A stretch of 64,000 bases of DNA. Source: Phoronis australis. Its lineage: Eukaryota; Phoronida; Phoronidae. The notes beneath the pieces are model-generated. The model was not told the DNA's origin. It was given only the letters and a program-made list of their open reading frames with translations, and did not search any database. This document shows positions 12,937-24,789 of this stretch, piece after piece. The stretch's first letter is position 1. Each line of letters starts with the position of its first letter. The stretch is taken from contig NMRA01000003.1 in NCBI GenBank assembly GCA_002633005.1, positions 1,792,727-1,856,726 on the forward strand, given 5' to 3'. The position numbers and the translations under genes are program-made.

Positions 12937-15226
12937 GTTCAAGGGAATCTTCGATGCTGTAGATCCTCACTACGTAACAAAAAGAACAATGCAGGCCATT
13001 CTGACCAATCAGTATATAGTGTGTATTCCAAGAATTGTCTACTTCGTTGCTTTATCCCGCATGTAAGTTCTGAATACATTCACGTTCAATTCCTGTGTCA
13101 AGTCTTGAAGACAGATAAAGTTAAACCCTTTTAAATGTATGTCACTTGTCACAGTTTTAACCCCAATCGTTAGTCCTTCAGAGTTACACCGGTTGGTATT
13201 AAAATGAAATGCTTCAAATTCATTTCCGCATGACACCAGTGAAACAACAGTTCACCTGTATTAATTCATACGTTTATTTAGTTTAACACCCACATGCAGG
13301 TACTAGTTTCCCGTTCTTAAACATAATTTAGGTACGAGAACTCTTTAGTTCATTTCAACCAGCAGTAACAGCTCTACCATTAAGCTGATCAAGATACAGA
13401 ACCTGATAACGTACTAAAAATTAAGTGGTACCTTTTGGTTTTACACCTCATTTCCCTGCATGTGGAGAATTTCTCACTTGCACTGATCATTAATGGGATT
13501 CCCTCACACAGCTTTTATAATCATGGCCTATTCTAGCACGCCCTCTGTAGTCAAGATATTGAAGCTTTGAGGTAATCCCTAGCACTACTTTTTCAACAGT
13601 GGTGGTTGTTGGTGCACTATAATAATATCTGTTTCCTCTGACATTTGCCCAGTTGCCAACGGCCTGAAATGTCAGATGTACGGTTTTTGATTTGGTAGTT
13701 ATGTGTTAGATATTACAAAATAACTAAAAAGGGCAACTTGGGTTTATCTTCACAATTGCTATTTTCCAAACGATCGTTGGTTTTAAATATGTTTCATACT
13801 TTTTGTCATTTCATTTTTAATATGTCTACTTTGTTTTGTTCCCTGCCGAGTTGCTGTTTTTGATTTTGTGTTTAAACTGTAATAGTACCAAGACAGTGGC
13901 AGATTTTGATCGTCAGTGATACTCAGAAGTCAGCTCTCACTCGCCATCCCATCTCATCTGTTACTCGGATTTTCTCCGTTTCATTGACTTTGAAACTAGA
14001 GTTAGTCTATCCTCGTTCCCAAGTCTCAAGGTGGTGCCGATCGGAGAGGAGATATTCCTTCTACATGCTGATTGGCCATATACACTGTTCATGGCTGACA
14101 ATTCGATGCAAGAAACCTTCAAACACTTCTCTGGGTACTTAAAAACAAGTTCTTGAAGATTCTGGTCCTTACCTCTTTGATGTGATCAATTTGATTATTT
14201 TTTCAAAAACTATACAAGATCTAAACTCAGATTTTACTACTATTTTCACAGGAATTGTTGTTACTACCATTCGTGGTTTGGAAGCAGACGATACTTGATT
14301 GTTTTAAATAAAAGGTGCTCATGTACTTATTGTCAAGTCTGTTTTATTGAAAGTGCCATAGAAACTATCCTGCTTTTGAATTCAAATACATCGATGTTTC
14401 AATGATCTAAACCTAAATCGCTGCATAAATACCACTCATTTTGATTTTTTGTATTTTAATTCAGCAAATTTCTGAGGTTATATATTAATTAATATCACTT
14501 GTGATATTCTGTCGAATTCCGTAAAAATACATTAGAATTTTGACAAGTATTCCTCACTAAGCCTCTAATAGCTAAACCGATTGGCGCCATCTTGAGACTT
14601 GGGGATGAGGCTTCAGTTTAAGTATTCACGACACGTGTGATCACCACTGAGCTGATTACCGAATATCAAAGTTTTCCAGTTAGCGTGCTACTCCTCAAGT
14701 AAAGTACTTCAACACGACTGGGTGATAAGTGCTGTCTTACAAGCTATTGACATCTAATTTGGTCACCGTGTGCTGTTTCCATTTGTCGTAATATAGTTTA
14801 GTTGCATACTAAAAAAATAAATCATGTATTGTTAACCATGATCAGTGTTTATAAATCTTACGCACGTAACCAATGTTGGTAGTTTTTGTCTGAGAACTGG
14901 ATGGGAAAGATGTTTTTTTTTTAAATATCTGTTAATAGGCCAAAATGGAGGTTGGCATGCTTTAAGTCTAACCACCGAATTCCATACACAATGCTATAAC
15001 TGTAAGTGATCTAAATCAAGATGTTTTTTTTTCATGGAAGTTACTAGGTACATAGCGGCTTTAAATATAGTGCACGTTTTCACTTAAGTCTTGCTTTTTC
15101 AGGTTTTTACCAGTTGATGCCATGCTAAAAGTCCACAACTTTACCGGAGTCAGGACATTCATGGATGGTTTTTGGGAAAGAACATCGGATGATAAAAAAC
15201 GAGTTAACAACAAGAAAGATTCGTAA
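12937..15226 (+). CDS. Short-chain dehydrogenase (SDR16C/RDH10-like), last two exons
   Basis: Exons 12937-13062 and 15103-15226 (stop TAA) are joined by a GT-AG intron. The first begins after TTTTGCAG and ends at CGCAT|GTAAGT; the phases match. The peptide starts with FKGIFDAVDPHYVTKR and AILTNQYIVCIPRIVYF, then FLPVDAMLKVHNFTG and MDGFWERTSDDKK. This order (substrate-loop end, xAILTNQxxxxIPR helix, LP hydrophobic segment, MDxF C-terminus) is that of the C-terminal part of SDR16C/RDH10-type retinol or 17-beta-hydroxysteroid dehydrogenases, usually membrane-associated ER or lipid-droplet enzymes using NAD(P). The cofactor-binding fold and catalytic Tyr-Lys are not in these exons, so substrate is unknown. 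The gene is 5' partial here. A possible AATAAA lies at 15486-15491. The intron holds an inverted repeat-family A copy. Confidence 0.8.
13440..14900 (-). repeat. Dispersed repeat family A, copy 3 (inverted, interrupted)
   Basis: The reverse complement matches the copies at about 2800-4155 and 34605-35830: GTGGAGAATTTCTCAC at its left end, CAGATTTTGATCGTCAGTGA in the middle and GATCAGTGTTTATAAAT near its right end. It is interrupted by a 600-bp inverted-repeat element (14011-14610). It lies in the last intron of the SDR gene. Confidence 0.75.
14011..14610. mobile_element. 600-bp element with 33-bp terminal inverted repeats
   Basis: 14011-14043 (CCTCGTTCCCAAGTCTCAAG...) is complementary to 14578-14610 (...CTTGAGACTTGGGGATGAGG) with five mismatches in 33. 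It interrupts homology of the surrounding repeat to its other copies, which marks it as an insertion. No reading frame, so a MITE-like non-autonomous DNA element. No clear target-site duplication is visible. Confidence 0.75.
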
Positions 15227-18084
15227 TATTGTCTTAATCTTGGGGTATACTCAATTGGCCAAACAGATTTATTTGAAATTTTCTGTGTCAACTGTATCCA
15301 CAGATGTCTTATGTTTGACTAATGAAAATGCTTTACATCACCAGACAAATGTACCCTGAATATGTTATGAACTGGACAAAATACAGTTCACTAGTACACA
15401 GGTAGAAAGGTAGGCTTAAATCCATGTTCACGATTACAAACTTGTTTGACAGTTTTGGAAGAGGTTCGCTGGCCTAGTGGTAGAGAATAAATCGTGTAGT
15501 ATTTTAACTCACACGTCATTATATCAATAGTCTTTGGCGTGTCAGCTTGGTTTTAACTCTAGTATTCTGCGCTTCGTTTGGCAACAGTGTATGATCTTTC
15601 ATATATTAATGGATAGTGCATATAAACTGTTCTGTTCATCACCTCATGAGTATTAATTTAACTATTTGTTGCACAGATTTACTGTTGTAAATTTTCTTAA
15701 CGTGTTAGGCACTAAAATGTAACAGTTGTACTTTAAGCGTTTGAAATGAAGAATTTTATGCAAAGTTCTATTGTGTGTCTGGTGTGAGACACTGCGTCAA
15801 CAGTGCACAGTGTTTGCTTCATCAAAAACATGGAAAAATACAAGCTATACTCCGTTATCTGTAAGTTTATAATCAAGCAGCAACAGACTTTGAAGTACTG
15901 TAATTATAACTGAACATCTTAACATCTGTGCAGTACAGCAGTAGAACTTTACAGCAGTATAAAATTTAAATTAACTTAACAGTAAAATAGTACTTGCTGT
16001 GCTATACCTTGATTAAACACTGCAACTTCATTAAAAGTGGGTACACAAATTGTCAAAGTAAAGTTTACTGGACAACGTTGACCATTAAACAAATGGTTAA
16101 TGTGCGAAAACGTACCTTACAATCCATCTTTGTGTCAAAACTGTTTACCAGAATTCTGCCTATTTATTTGCTCTTTCTCATTCTTAATTCTTAAAAGAAT
16201 TAGCAGCTAGACACAATGACGTAATACAATTATCTCAGGTGCCCAACAAGAGAGCTTCTTGCGCAATAATTCTAGCATGAGGTACGTCAAAATTTTACGG
16301 AGTTCTATTGAAGTTCATCCAGCCGCTTTTATGTTGAAAATTGTTGTACATATTGTTATTGTATAGAAATTTACTGACTGCAGTAACTGTTATGTTGACC
16401 AGACATTACTGTTCATATATATATAATGTAAAAGTAGAGTCAAATAAAAGTAAGATTATAATTATTACTAATTTCATTACAGCACTTGGCAAGATCAAAG
16501 CTGTCTTCAGTTTCCCACGGGAAACTAGGGCGCAAGCTCGTTGCATAGATATCGGTAGATAGGCGTATCTATTGTTCACTTTGTTCTTCTTCCTTATATA
16601 AATAAAGATAATGCCAAATGGTAAGCATTTATCGGCAACCAGCTGAAGTTGGCCCAAGGTATGATATCCGTGTGACCTGTATTGTTTTATCCAACAAGGA
16701 CCCAACAAAGGAAAACAAGGGTAGTGTCCCATGGGCAATAACCATGCGATGTGCTTACGCCCGTTGCATGGATCTTGCAAGCTAAACAATAGCTTGCGAA
16801 ATCCATATGACATCATTTGGCATGGGTTACTTAATAGAAAACACATAATATACACGAGTCATGGTTGCAGTTGTCGGCCTTTGTGAAGTTCTTTCACATT
16901 TCATCGAATTCCTTTTAGCTATCCATCTTCAACCCATAAATTTCATTGTCTGAAAACTCAAATGACATGACCACTATTTTTGTGAAAATTGTCATGTTCT
17001 GCTTAGAATGTGAAGCTGGAAAAATCTAAACTGTAAGTGACTTAAGCCAATGTGCCCAGAACCATGTCTCAGATTTTTATTTATCCTCAGACAACAGTGA
17101 CAACAGAAAATCTCTTGTTACTAAAAATAAAACAACTTTCTTTTGTTTAAAGGAAAATTAAACCGCTAAGACACAGGTTGCCTGAGCCGTGCACCAAAAG
17201 ATACCACCAAAATTCGGATTTTTAAATATTTAAAAATATGAATTGATCCTCGCACCAAACAAATAACCATGATCAAATGTGCTATAAGTGTCAAAAATCA
17301 AGTGGCTGATAACATTTGTCACATGATAGAAATAAATTGAAGTCGTCACAATCAACCACCATATCTGGTGCTTAAATTATGTTTTTAAGGGGTTGTAATG
17401 GGTAACAATGGAAAATTTAGATATAACTTTATGCTACATGTGAATATCGCACTTTTGGAAAAATTCACAAACATTGACAATTTAACTTGAGCTTCAGTTA
17501 CTTGTTCTAGACCATATTTACTGTAGTTAAAGAAAATTTTGCAAAACTTTTTGAAATACTGTTAATCGCAAAATTTGAAAAAAAATGCTCAGAACTACAA
17601 AACTGGAAGATGTCTGGTATTATTGAAATGCTTTACAATATTTCAATTTTGAACTCGTATTTATGCATTAATCTAGTTGGTACTCGACACTAAACACATC
17701 TTTAATTACAATAAATTAAAACTTACAAACATACACAACAGTACGGAGGTCATATTTACAGCTATCTGCCTCATGATCTCAATTCCGATAACTTCTCAAG
17801 TACACAAAATCTTCAACAACCTCTAGGAATTCTAATTCTAATAACAACATGCATACAAGATATAAGGCATACAAAGGCTTTCATTGAAACATACTAAGGA
17901 ATGTTCACAAAAAGTAATGCAGACTGATGGAATGCATCAAGAAAACTTGGACTTTATAAACTACAGGAGTTATTCAATTCATCTTTCAAAACCTGACAGA
18001 ACCATTACCCAAAAATACCAAACTGCTGTAAAACAATGCTGGCACTAACAAAGCTCGTGGTTTCAGTACATTAAGCACGATTAC
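15227..18084. other. Intergenic stretch between SDR and FBXO16 3' ends
   Basis: The SDR gene (plus) and FBXO16 (minus) converge on this 2.9 kb. I see no exon. A tRNA-A-box-like TGGCCTAGTGGTAGAG lies near 15471 without a clear B box. A short hairpin (GCAAGCTA ... TAGCTTGC) is near 16776-16797. The minus-strand open frame at 16406-16855 has no recognisable domain. Confidence 0.5.
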
Positions 18085-21000
18085 CTAGTCATCTGAGTCA
18101 TTATCGTCAGCTTGTGGAATGTTCCATGGGCTTTTGGGAAATAATTCTGTAGCTGAAACAACAAAGTGTGTGACCACATAATACACAGACATGGTGTTGT
18201 AATACCTTTGGCACTGATAAATTTACTGCACCAGCAAAAGACAAGCTGATGTAAGTGTTTCCAGCAATCACACAAGAAACACATTATTGTTACTATCACC
18301 AGGCGGAGCCACATGTGGCAATAAACTCAATTTCAAATGAGATCAAATCAAGTTCACAACTGCTAACCTACTGGCAGATGCAATCAAAGAACTCTGCTCA
18401 TTCCATTAATTAGGATTTCGACACTGGTGTAGCTATGCCATGCTGCAGTGAGTCACAAATCATCAGTTTCTAGGGGGACACTTCGTCAAATGTAAATTTT
18501 ATGCGAGATGATCAAAAATCTCATAACTGTCAAAGCAATTTTCATCACAGCCAATTCTTGCTACATTGAGTGTGATCAAACAAGGTGCAATAAAGTTCTA
18601 GCCCTGTGCTAAATATTTCTCACTGAAAGTTCGGCACCTTTTTACATCTCCCTCTTTTCTACCAGTCTGTTGTGATTACCTAGCATTCAATATCTTATTC
18701 CTACTATGTTGCACAGCCATATATGGTGAAATGGTAATTGACTTACATGGCAGGTCCCTTTCTGTTCTTGTGCTTTTCACAATAGATGGCGGTCTGACTG
18801 GTGCAGGACGTTCTGAAGCACTTGGTTTCATAGTGGCAACAAAAGGAGCACCTTGCTTGGCTTGCGCCCACTCTGGACGACCATTTGGCTGAGATACGTC
18901 TGTGACTGACACATTATCCAAATGTTCACTAGGAGTTTGGTTTCGCTGTCATCAAAAGATAGCAATTAGAAACTACAACAAGGGGCAATAAATCTGTGCG
19001 TTCTGTCAAAATACAACTTTTGATGTAGGCCATTTATTGTTATAAAATCACACTGTTCCGTTTTCATATTAGAAGTGATCCTAAGACTGTAGACCAACTG
19101 ATAGGTCGTTTTAGCTCAATTCAGATGAGGCATGCCAAGCTGCATGTCACGGCGGGTTAGTGTCAGTCGGCAAATGAACTTACTGTTATTTCAATTCAAA
19201 CAAAAGATAACACGACTATATTTTGTGCAAGGAAAAATGCCTGGGTATAGAGCACCTTCAATAAATGTCTTGATAATAACCCAAAACACCCATCACAAAT
19301 AAGCACCTCTCTCAGAATTAAGGACTCTTAGGTGTTTGTTAAATGTCCATCAGAAACACATTATTGAAAAATGAAAGTCTTGCTTTAGGCGGCTATAAAC
19401 CCGCCTTCCATCACAAAAATCAACTTTTGGGGTCTGTTAGATAAAACGTGGCTTAAGACTGAAATTTGGTCTTGTGCTCCACGCAACTCAGTGGCTCAGT
19501 GCAGATCCTAGGTGTTGTCAAAGGGAGTAAAAATGTATTATATGGACAGTCTAACAAAAACTTACCGGTAGTGACCTTGAGCGAACTCTTATGGTGTTCA
19601 ACTTGTTATTTCCAGCTTTTACTTTGCTTTTAGCATTTTGTGCGATCTCCTCAGCCTCCAGTCCATGGACGCCTTTCTTTCGTCTGCATAACAAATATGT
19701 CAAAATTGATGAACATGAATATTATAACATATCAAGGACTGCTTTAAAAATTGCTTATGGGTCAATTAAACCACACATGGCCTCAAATTGATAGTTAAGT
19801 CAGAGGATGTGTGGGTTACTCTGTCCTTTAATTCAAATTTCAGGGTCACCAAACTTTGCCTGTGTCCTGTCTTGAAGTTCCAGGGCCTCGCAACAATGTT
19901 TTGTTCAGAAAAGTTGCGATTACAATAATGTAAACCAGCGGGTTGTATTGACTGAAAACATATTCGAGAACAAAATTGTCTGCAAATGAAATGAAGCATG
20001 TATGCGTGATTTGGCTTCACGCTTAAAACAATGAGAGAGGCCTCTAATGGATTAGTTCAGTTTTTGTGCCCACTTACAGCCTGGCTATTTTTTCCACTTC
20101 ATCTTCATTCTGTAGATAGTTGTATCGCCACGTGTCTTTGGGAACAGGATCAGACCCCCTCCAAGGAGGCGGTTTGTCAGACCCCTTCCAAGGGGATGGC
20201 TTTTTAATAGCGGGTGAGTTCTTTCTATGTCCAAGAGATGTAGGCTTGGTGGGGTCTACTGAAGTGCCTTCTTGTCGGGGAGATTCATGAAGACTTGCAC
20301 CATCCAACTGCGAAGCCACAGTTTCTACCTCGGTCTCCTGCATAAGCAACAAATAAGAAAACCTAAGATAAATCAAATAGTTGAAACTAACTTATCACCA
20401 AGATTCAAATTAGACTGATCTGCATTGTGAAGTTTTATGTATTAGTTCATAACGATTAATAGATCGGAATACAATCTGTAATGCCAGTTTTATTGGCTCA
20501 CTTTTTTCCACATAGCACACATACACGACTCCAGGATACCAGGCATTGAATGGTGAAGCAAACAGAAGATCACACGTACTAGCAGATACTAAAAATAGCA
20601 AAATAACAACACCACACGGTAAACTTTGAGATTACTTTAAGGAAAAAAATGAATCAACAAAGACCTTGAGAACACTCCTGACAAATAATTCAATCATTTC
20701 ACTTCAGTTCGTGTATACCTCCGGAGGCAGTATACTCTCAGACACACTCTCCTCGGCATAGTCGTCAACGGGTTTCCAGAAATCAGAGGTCCTGTCCAAA
20801 CCACAGTCATAAACTGTAGCCTCCAGAAAAGACAGCTTGCGAAAATGAGGATTGTGATCAACATCAAACCAAACTTTATCTAAGCACTATTAGCAAAGAG
20901 TAGACATCACGGCCTGAGACCAACAAACATTATTTGACTATCAATTTGAAAATAGATGAATTGCGTGGCACACTTCCAGTAATTTTCCCAATTTCATACA

Positions 21001-24000
21001 GCAAGATTAGTCCGCTGTCCAATATACTCCATTCAAGTTTTGTTGGTGGACACAGGTGCAGGACAAGTACAGCACTCGGGTCATACTGAGTACTGATTTG
21101 CAATACATATTGGAGCACACCATAGCGAGTGTAAACGAAAAGATACAATATTCAAGTAATGCCACATGAAGAAATTTCCATAAGAAAATGTCTTTTGGGT
21201 TCTCTATGTGAATTTCAAGTATCATAATCAATCCTTTCAGGGACATAAATATCTGTAGCATACATATCAAATGTCCTCAGTCCCCCGTGCGGTTCATGCT
21301 GAGGAATTTTTTCTACAACTTGTAAAGTCTGTGAGTAAGCTTTATCTGCATTATTGACCTCTTTAACCAATGAATATCTCACTTGTGTCTGCATAAGTAC
21401 TGATGAACTGTCTGGGTGAAACATGTACAAACCTGTGGTTTCATGTATCGAAGACTTTTCAAATTTTCGATGTAATGTCTTTTCCAAATACCATGCTCAA
21501 ATGGACTAGGACTAAAGCCAATAAACCAGCCAAGTCGTAGACACTTAGGCATCCAGATTTCATCGAGCTCGGTCAAATATCGCCAAAACCAGCAAACCTG
21601 TAATAAAAAGATTTCTCTGATGACATACAACAAACCGATTCTCACTCAGTGTCGATAAGGCTAGTTAATCATGATAGGATCTCGCCAATTTTGAATAATG
21701 ATTGATTTTTCCACAATTCCTCAAAACATTGTCTGATGATCATGGTTATGATAAAGCATTTGTTTATTGCAGATTATCTAATACAGAAAAATTGAAAAAT
21801 TTCCCTTATCTATCATATTATGACGGAAATTGGAGATATTGAACCGTATCCTGGTCTGCTGTGTAACCAGAAACCGCCATAAAAAGTAAATTTCCACACT
21901 TATCAATTCACAAAACAAGCTCCTAGAAGTTGATGGTGATTGTTCATTAAGAAATAGCTGGTTGGGATACCATCAGAAAGTCCCTCTAATGACATGACTT
22001 TTTTGACAGAGTACTCTTTCAAGAAATTTTAAAGAAAATTTAAAAGAAAACAAAATAATGAAAATACAGTATCCATATTTTAACTGAGACGGGGTCGGAG
22101 CAACATTAGGTAATACCTTTGCACTTCGACATAAGCTCCTGGGGTCTAAGTAAGAGAAAATATATAGCGAGATGACCCTTGGTAATATTCTAGTGAAGTC
22201 GTCACTGTAAACAGGCACCCTCTCCTTGACGATACCGCCAACAAATTCCAGCTGACGAAGTTTACATTTCTCCAATATGTCTTCCAGCACACGCTTTCTT
22301 TGCTGATTGGTCCATTTGTCAAACTAAAAATTACCATATTTTTACATAAGATGAGCATACAATGTTAGTATTTGCAAAAAGGTTGTCATGGAAACAGTTT
22401 ACAAAACGTCACTTGTTGCAAAGCCAACTTTTTAGCCATGCCAACTCATTACTAAAACATAATGGCTTCCCAATCAGTCCAATATTCTAGCAACACAATT
22501 GTCCACACTGGTGTGCATCCACACAAAAGTGCAAATTTTTATTCAAGAGAATTATTTATCTAATTTACTTTTATACACAAGCAAAGGTATACCATACACA
22601 GATTTACTAATGTGTTGAATTGCACAAATATCGTATTGATCTGGGTTAATGCCCATGCTTAGCTTACTGCCCACCCCCACAATTTTCAAATTTTTATTTT
22701 TAAGAGCCCGTCTTCACCTTACCGCCCATCACCAATAAATATGACTCAGACTTCCATAAAGCTGACTGAGTTTTTTTAAAACGCCCATCTCATCCGGATT
22801 TTAACAACAGTACTAAAGAGTACTCTAAGCGACTTAATTGCTTCAACCTTTGAGTAAACATCACAGGGATTTAGCGGAAGCTTGCCTTAATATTCGGGCA
22901 GGAAAACTTTTTGAGCTGTATTTGCAAAAAATTCAAGATCATGCAACACTTTGCAAGATATTGTCATGCATTACAAGATAAGCACGTGATCGTCCTAGCT
23001 TTACTCATGAAATTCTCAAGTGTCTACGAAGTGCAACCTAGAACTCTCCTGGTCCGGTCTTTATGAAAGGAGACATGAAATGGTTCTTTTTTTCTCATGT
23101 GCACAAACAGTGAAAGCACAGAGTCTGACTTAAACAGTGCATGGTCAGCTCATTATGTGTGCAATATTTGCAGCAGAAAATTTAAAGATAAGATGACTTT
23201 GTGAAAAGTTACAGTAGTTTTTCACATCTGAAACACACAACATAGCCAACATATGGGAATTCTTTTGTCAAATATCGCAATAAAAATTAGCATTAAGAAA
23301 GTTTCTTTTCTATAATAACATAGTCTGTACTACATAGCTGTGATAAAACAGAACTATTAATAACACAAATCAACCTTAGAAAATTTGAAAAATGACCACT
23401 TTGACATTTTACTTTTGAAAGAAATAATCACTCCATTCTAGACAATAATCCCTTGCTAAAAACGTTTTTTGCCCACGTTCAGGTAACACGCACCCTTTAT
23501 TTTTTAGCTCCCCAATTTAACTGCCCTGGGTGGTATCAGCAATGAGCTTGTTAATTACTTGCATTGATAGCTAAACCAATCTCTAATATGCAGCCTTACC
23601 CATTTCCCAACTAATAATCTCCTTTCTTCAAAAATCTGAAACAACAGAAAAATACAAACATTAGAAATTTGACAGGTATTTTGACAATTTCAACACATAT
23701 TCATACATATTAACAACGTTAATAGTAGCATCTCATTACTTTTCACCCCCCCTCTTATAGGAGCTCCACCGTCACTACTGGGCCAGCTAGTCGGTGATCA
23801 CTGTATAGGTAGAGTTCAATAACTGTCACCCAAAAAAAATCTAGCCAAAATCACGTGCTCTTGTTGAAAATACACAGCAAAGTGACACTCTCGCGTGATC
23901 TCGCAGTTTTGGTTTTTATCGAGGTCCTAACATTAATGAACTCTACCCAGGTTCACCCGTTACCGAGTGGACGAACTAAACTTTACAAAACATGGGGTCC

Positions 24001-24789
24001 GCAGCATTGAAAAAAAGTGGGCTGGGCTAAAGGCCCCCTGTGGCTGTGATGCACCGCCTATATATCTGAAAAAAGGGTTATTGTTTAGTCGGATTGTAAA
24101 CAATAACCGAAAAAGTATAGCCTCCCCAGCCCCCTTAATGGTGCGCCATCCACGCTAAAACTGTCCAAGACGGGACCCACGAGGCAAAAGCCCTGGCTGG
24201 ACTGGATCCAGAGGCTGGACAGTGGACGGGCTTGAACTGCTGTGCGTGAACTTGGAATCTTGCCTAATCTCAAGATCGCATATGCGTGAACTTGGAATTG
24301 AATATTCTTTAAGGCAAAAAGGTGAAATTTTTGTTTGGTGAAAAGAATTTTTGTAATCATTGGCCTCGCGATCAACTATTTTCTCCTTTACTTTAACTAG
24401 TGTCGCTGAACCGGAGGAATATGTGAATGGCTAAATCATTATTGTTTGGTGAAACTGATCGCCCATAGTTGAAAAGGTTGGTTAAAATTGACATTATTAT
24501 TTTATTCAAATGTAACTTGATTTACTGCAGTGAAAATTTTCATGAACATGAACGTGATTAGTTGAGTGAACTTGTCAAGTTGCCTCGCATATTCCAATTC
24601 ACGCAACACTCACTTTCGCTTAATCTTGAGATTAAGCAAGATTCCAAGTTCACGTACAGCGGTACTACTCAGTTCAAGTTCGTTCAGGCTACACGGAACC
24701 GCAACAAGTAATCTTACTTTACTGTTCGAATCTTCGTTCGACAAAGGAGTCCATGTACTTTTGACCCTGTGTTTAGCACTTGCTGACAT
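18085..24789 (-). CDS. FBXO16: F-box protein, FBXO16-like, complete, nine exons
   Basis: Exons in transcript order: 24789-24718, 23635-23600, 22323-22117, 21597-21433, 20886-20719, 20337-20078, 19683-19566, 18945-18747, 18152-18085 (stop TAG). All have GT-AG borders and consistent phases, giving 430 residues. Landmarks shared with vertebrate FBXO16: STWTPL near the N-terminus, IFEERR, FDKWTNQQR, the F-box (ILPRVISLYIFSYLDPRSLC, from about residue 82 to 128), SPSPFEHGIWKRHYI, and PPWRGSD with RYNYL. An F-box binds SKP1 and makes the protein a substrate receptor of an SCF ubiquitin ligase; the substrate is unknown. Human FBXO16 is about 290 residues, so this protein is longer, mainly after residue 160. 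Start chosen because exon 1 alone gives ATG plus the conserved STWTPL. It is head to head with the dynein gene. Confidence 0.93.
20149..20202 (-). repeat. FBXO16: 27-bp tandem duplication inside FBXO16 coding sequence
   Basis: On the minus strand the codons for KPSPWKGSD (20202-20176) are followed directly by those for KPPPWRGSD (20175-20149), residues about 262-279. The DNA units TCAGACCCCYTCCAAGG are visibly duplicated on the plus strand. Human FBXO16, as I recall it, has a single PPWRSSD here, so this looks like an in-frame duplication of a short linear motif. Confidence 0.85.
21433..22323 (-). CDS. FBXO16: FBXO16 F-box exons 3 and 4
   Basis: Exons 22323-22117 (69 codons) and 21597-21433 (55 codons), joined in phase 0. 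The F-box is split between them just after CRSAK: exon 3 supplies the LPxxxSLYIFSYLDPRSLC helix pair and exon 4 the VCWFWRYLTELDEIW helix. These are the residues that contact SKP1 in F-box proteins. The post-F-box segment FSPSPFEHGIWKRHYI is characteristic of FBXO16 rather than other F-box families. Confidence 0.94.
22382..22395. promoter_or_regulatory. X-box-like RFX motif in FBXO16 intron 2
   Basis: GTTGTCATGGAAAC matches the palindromic RFX consensus GTTGCCATGGCAAC at 12 of 14 positions. It is about 60 bp upstream of exon 3 in the direction of transcription. RFX factors drive ciliary genes, but an intronic position makes function uncertain. Confidence 0.4.
23600..23635 (-). CDS. FBXO16: FBXO16 exon 2, 36-nt microexon
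   Basis: Twelve codons reading IFEERRLLVGKW, flanked by CTGTTGTTTCAG and GTAAGG on the minus strand. Vertebrate FBXO16 has VFEERRALLGKW at the same place, directly before FDKW, so this is a real coding exon although only 36 nt long. Both borders are phase 0, so skipping it would keep the frame. Confidence 0.92.
24076..24108. repeat. Perfect 12-bp stem hairpin
   Basis: GGTTATTGTTTA (24076-24087), a 9-base spacer, then TAAACAATAACC (24097-24108). It lies in FBXO16 intron 1. Each arm contains a TTGTTTA/TAAACAA core like that of forkhead factor sites. Confidence 0.9.
24231..24680. repeat. Fold-back inverted repeat in FBXO16 intron 1
   Basis: CTTGAACTGCTGTGCGTGAA... (24231-24276) is complementary to 24622-24680 (...GATTCCAAGTTCACGTACAG ... 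AGTTCAAG) with small gaps. About 345 bp separate the arms, and a second GCGTGAACTTGGAAT follows the left arm at about 24284. The right arm ends about 40 bp from the exon 1 splice donor. It may be a small foldback or MITE-type insertion. Confidence 0.75.

Noticed and set aside
15466-15500. tRNA gene or SINE head at GGCCTAGTGGTAGAG
   Set aside because: Only an A-box-like sequence; no B box at the right distance and no cloverleaf.
16406-16855. Minus-strand open frame of about 149 codons
   Set aside because: Mixed hydrophobic sequence without a known motif; looks like repeat DNA with a small hairpin nearby.
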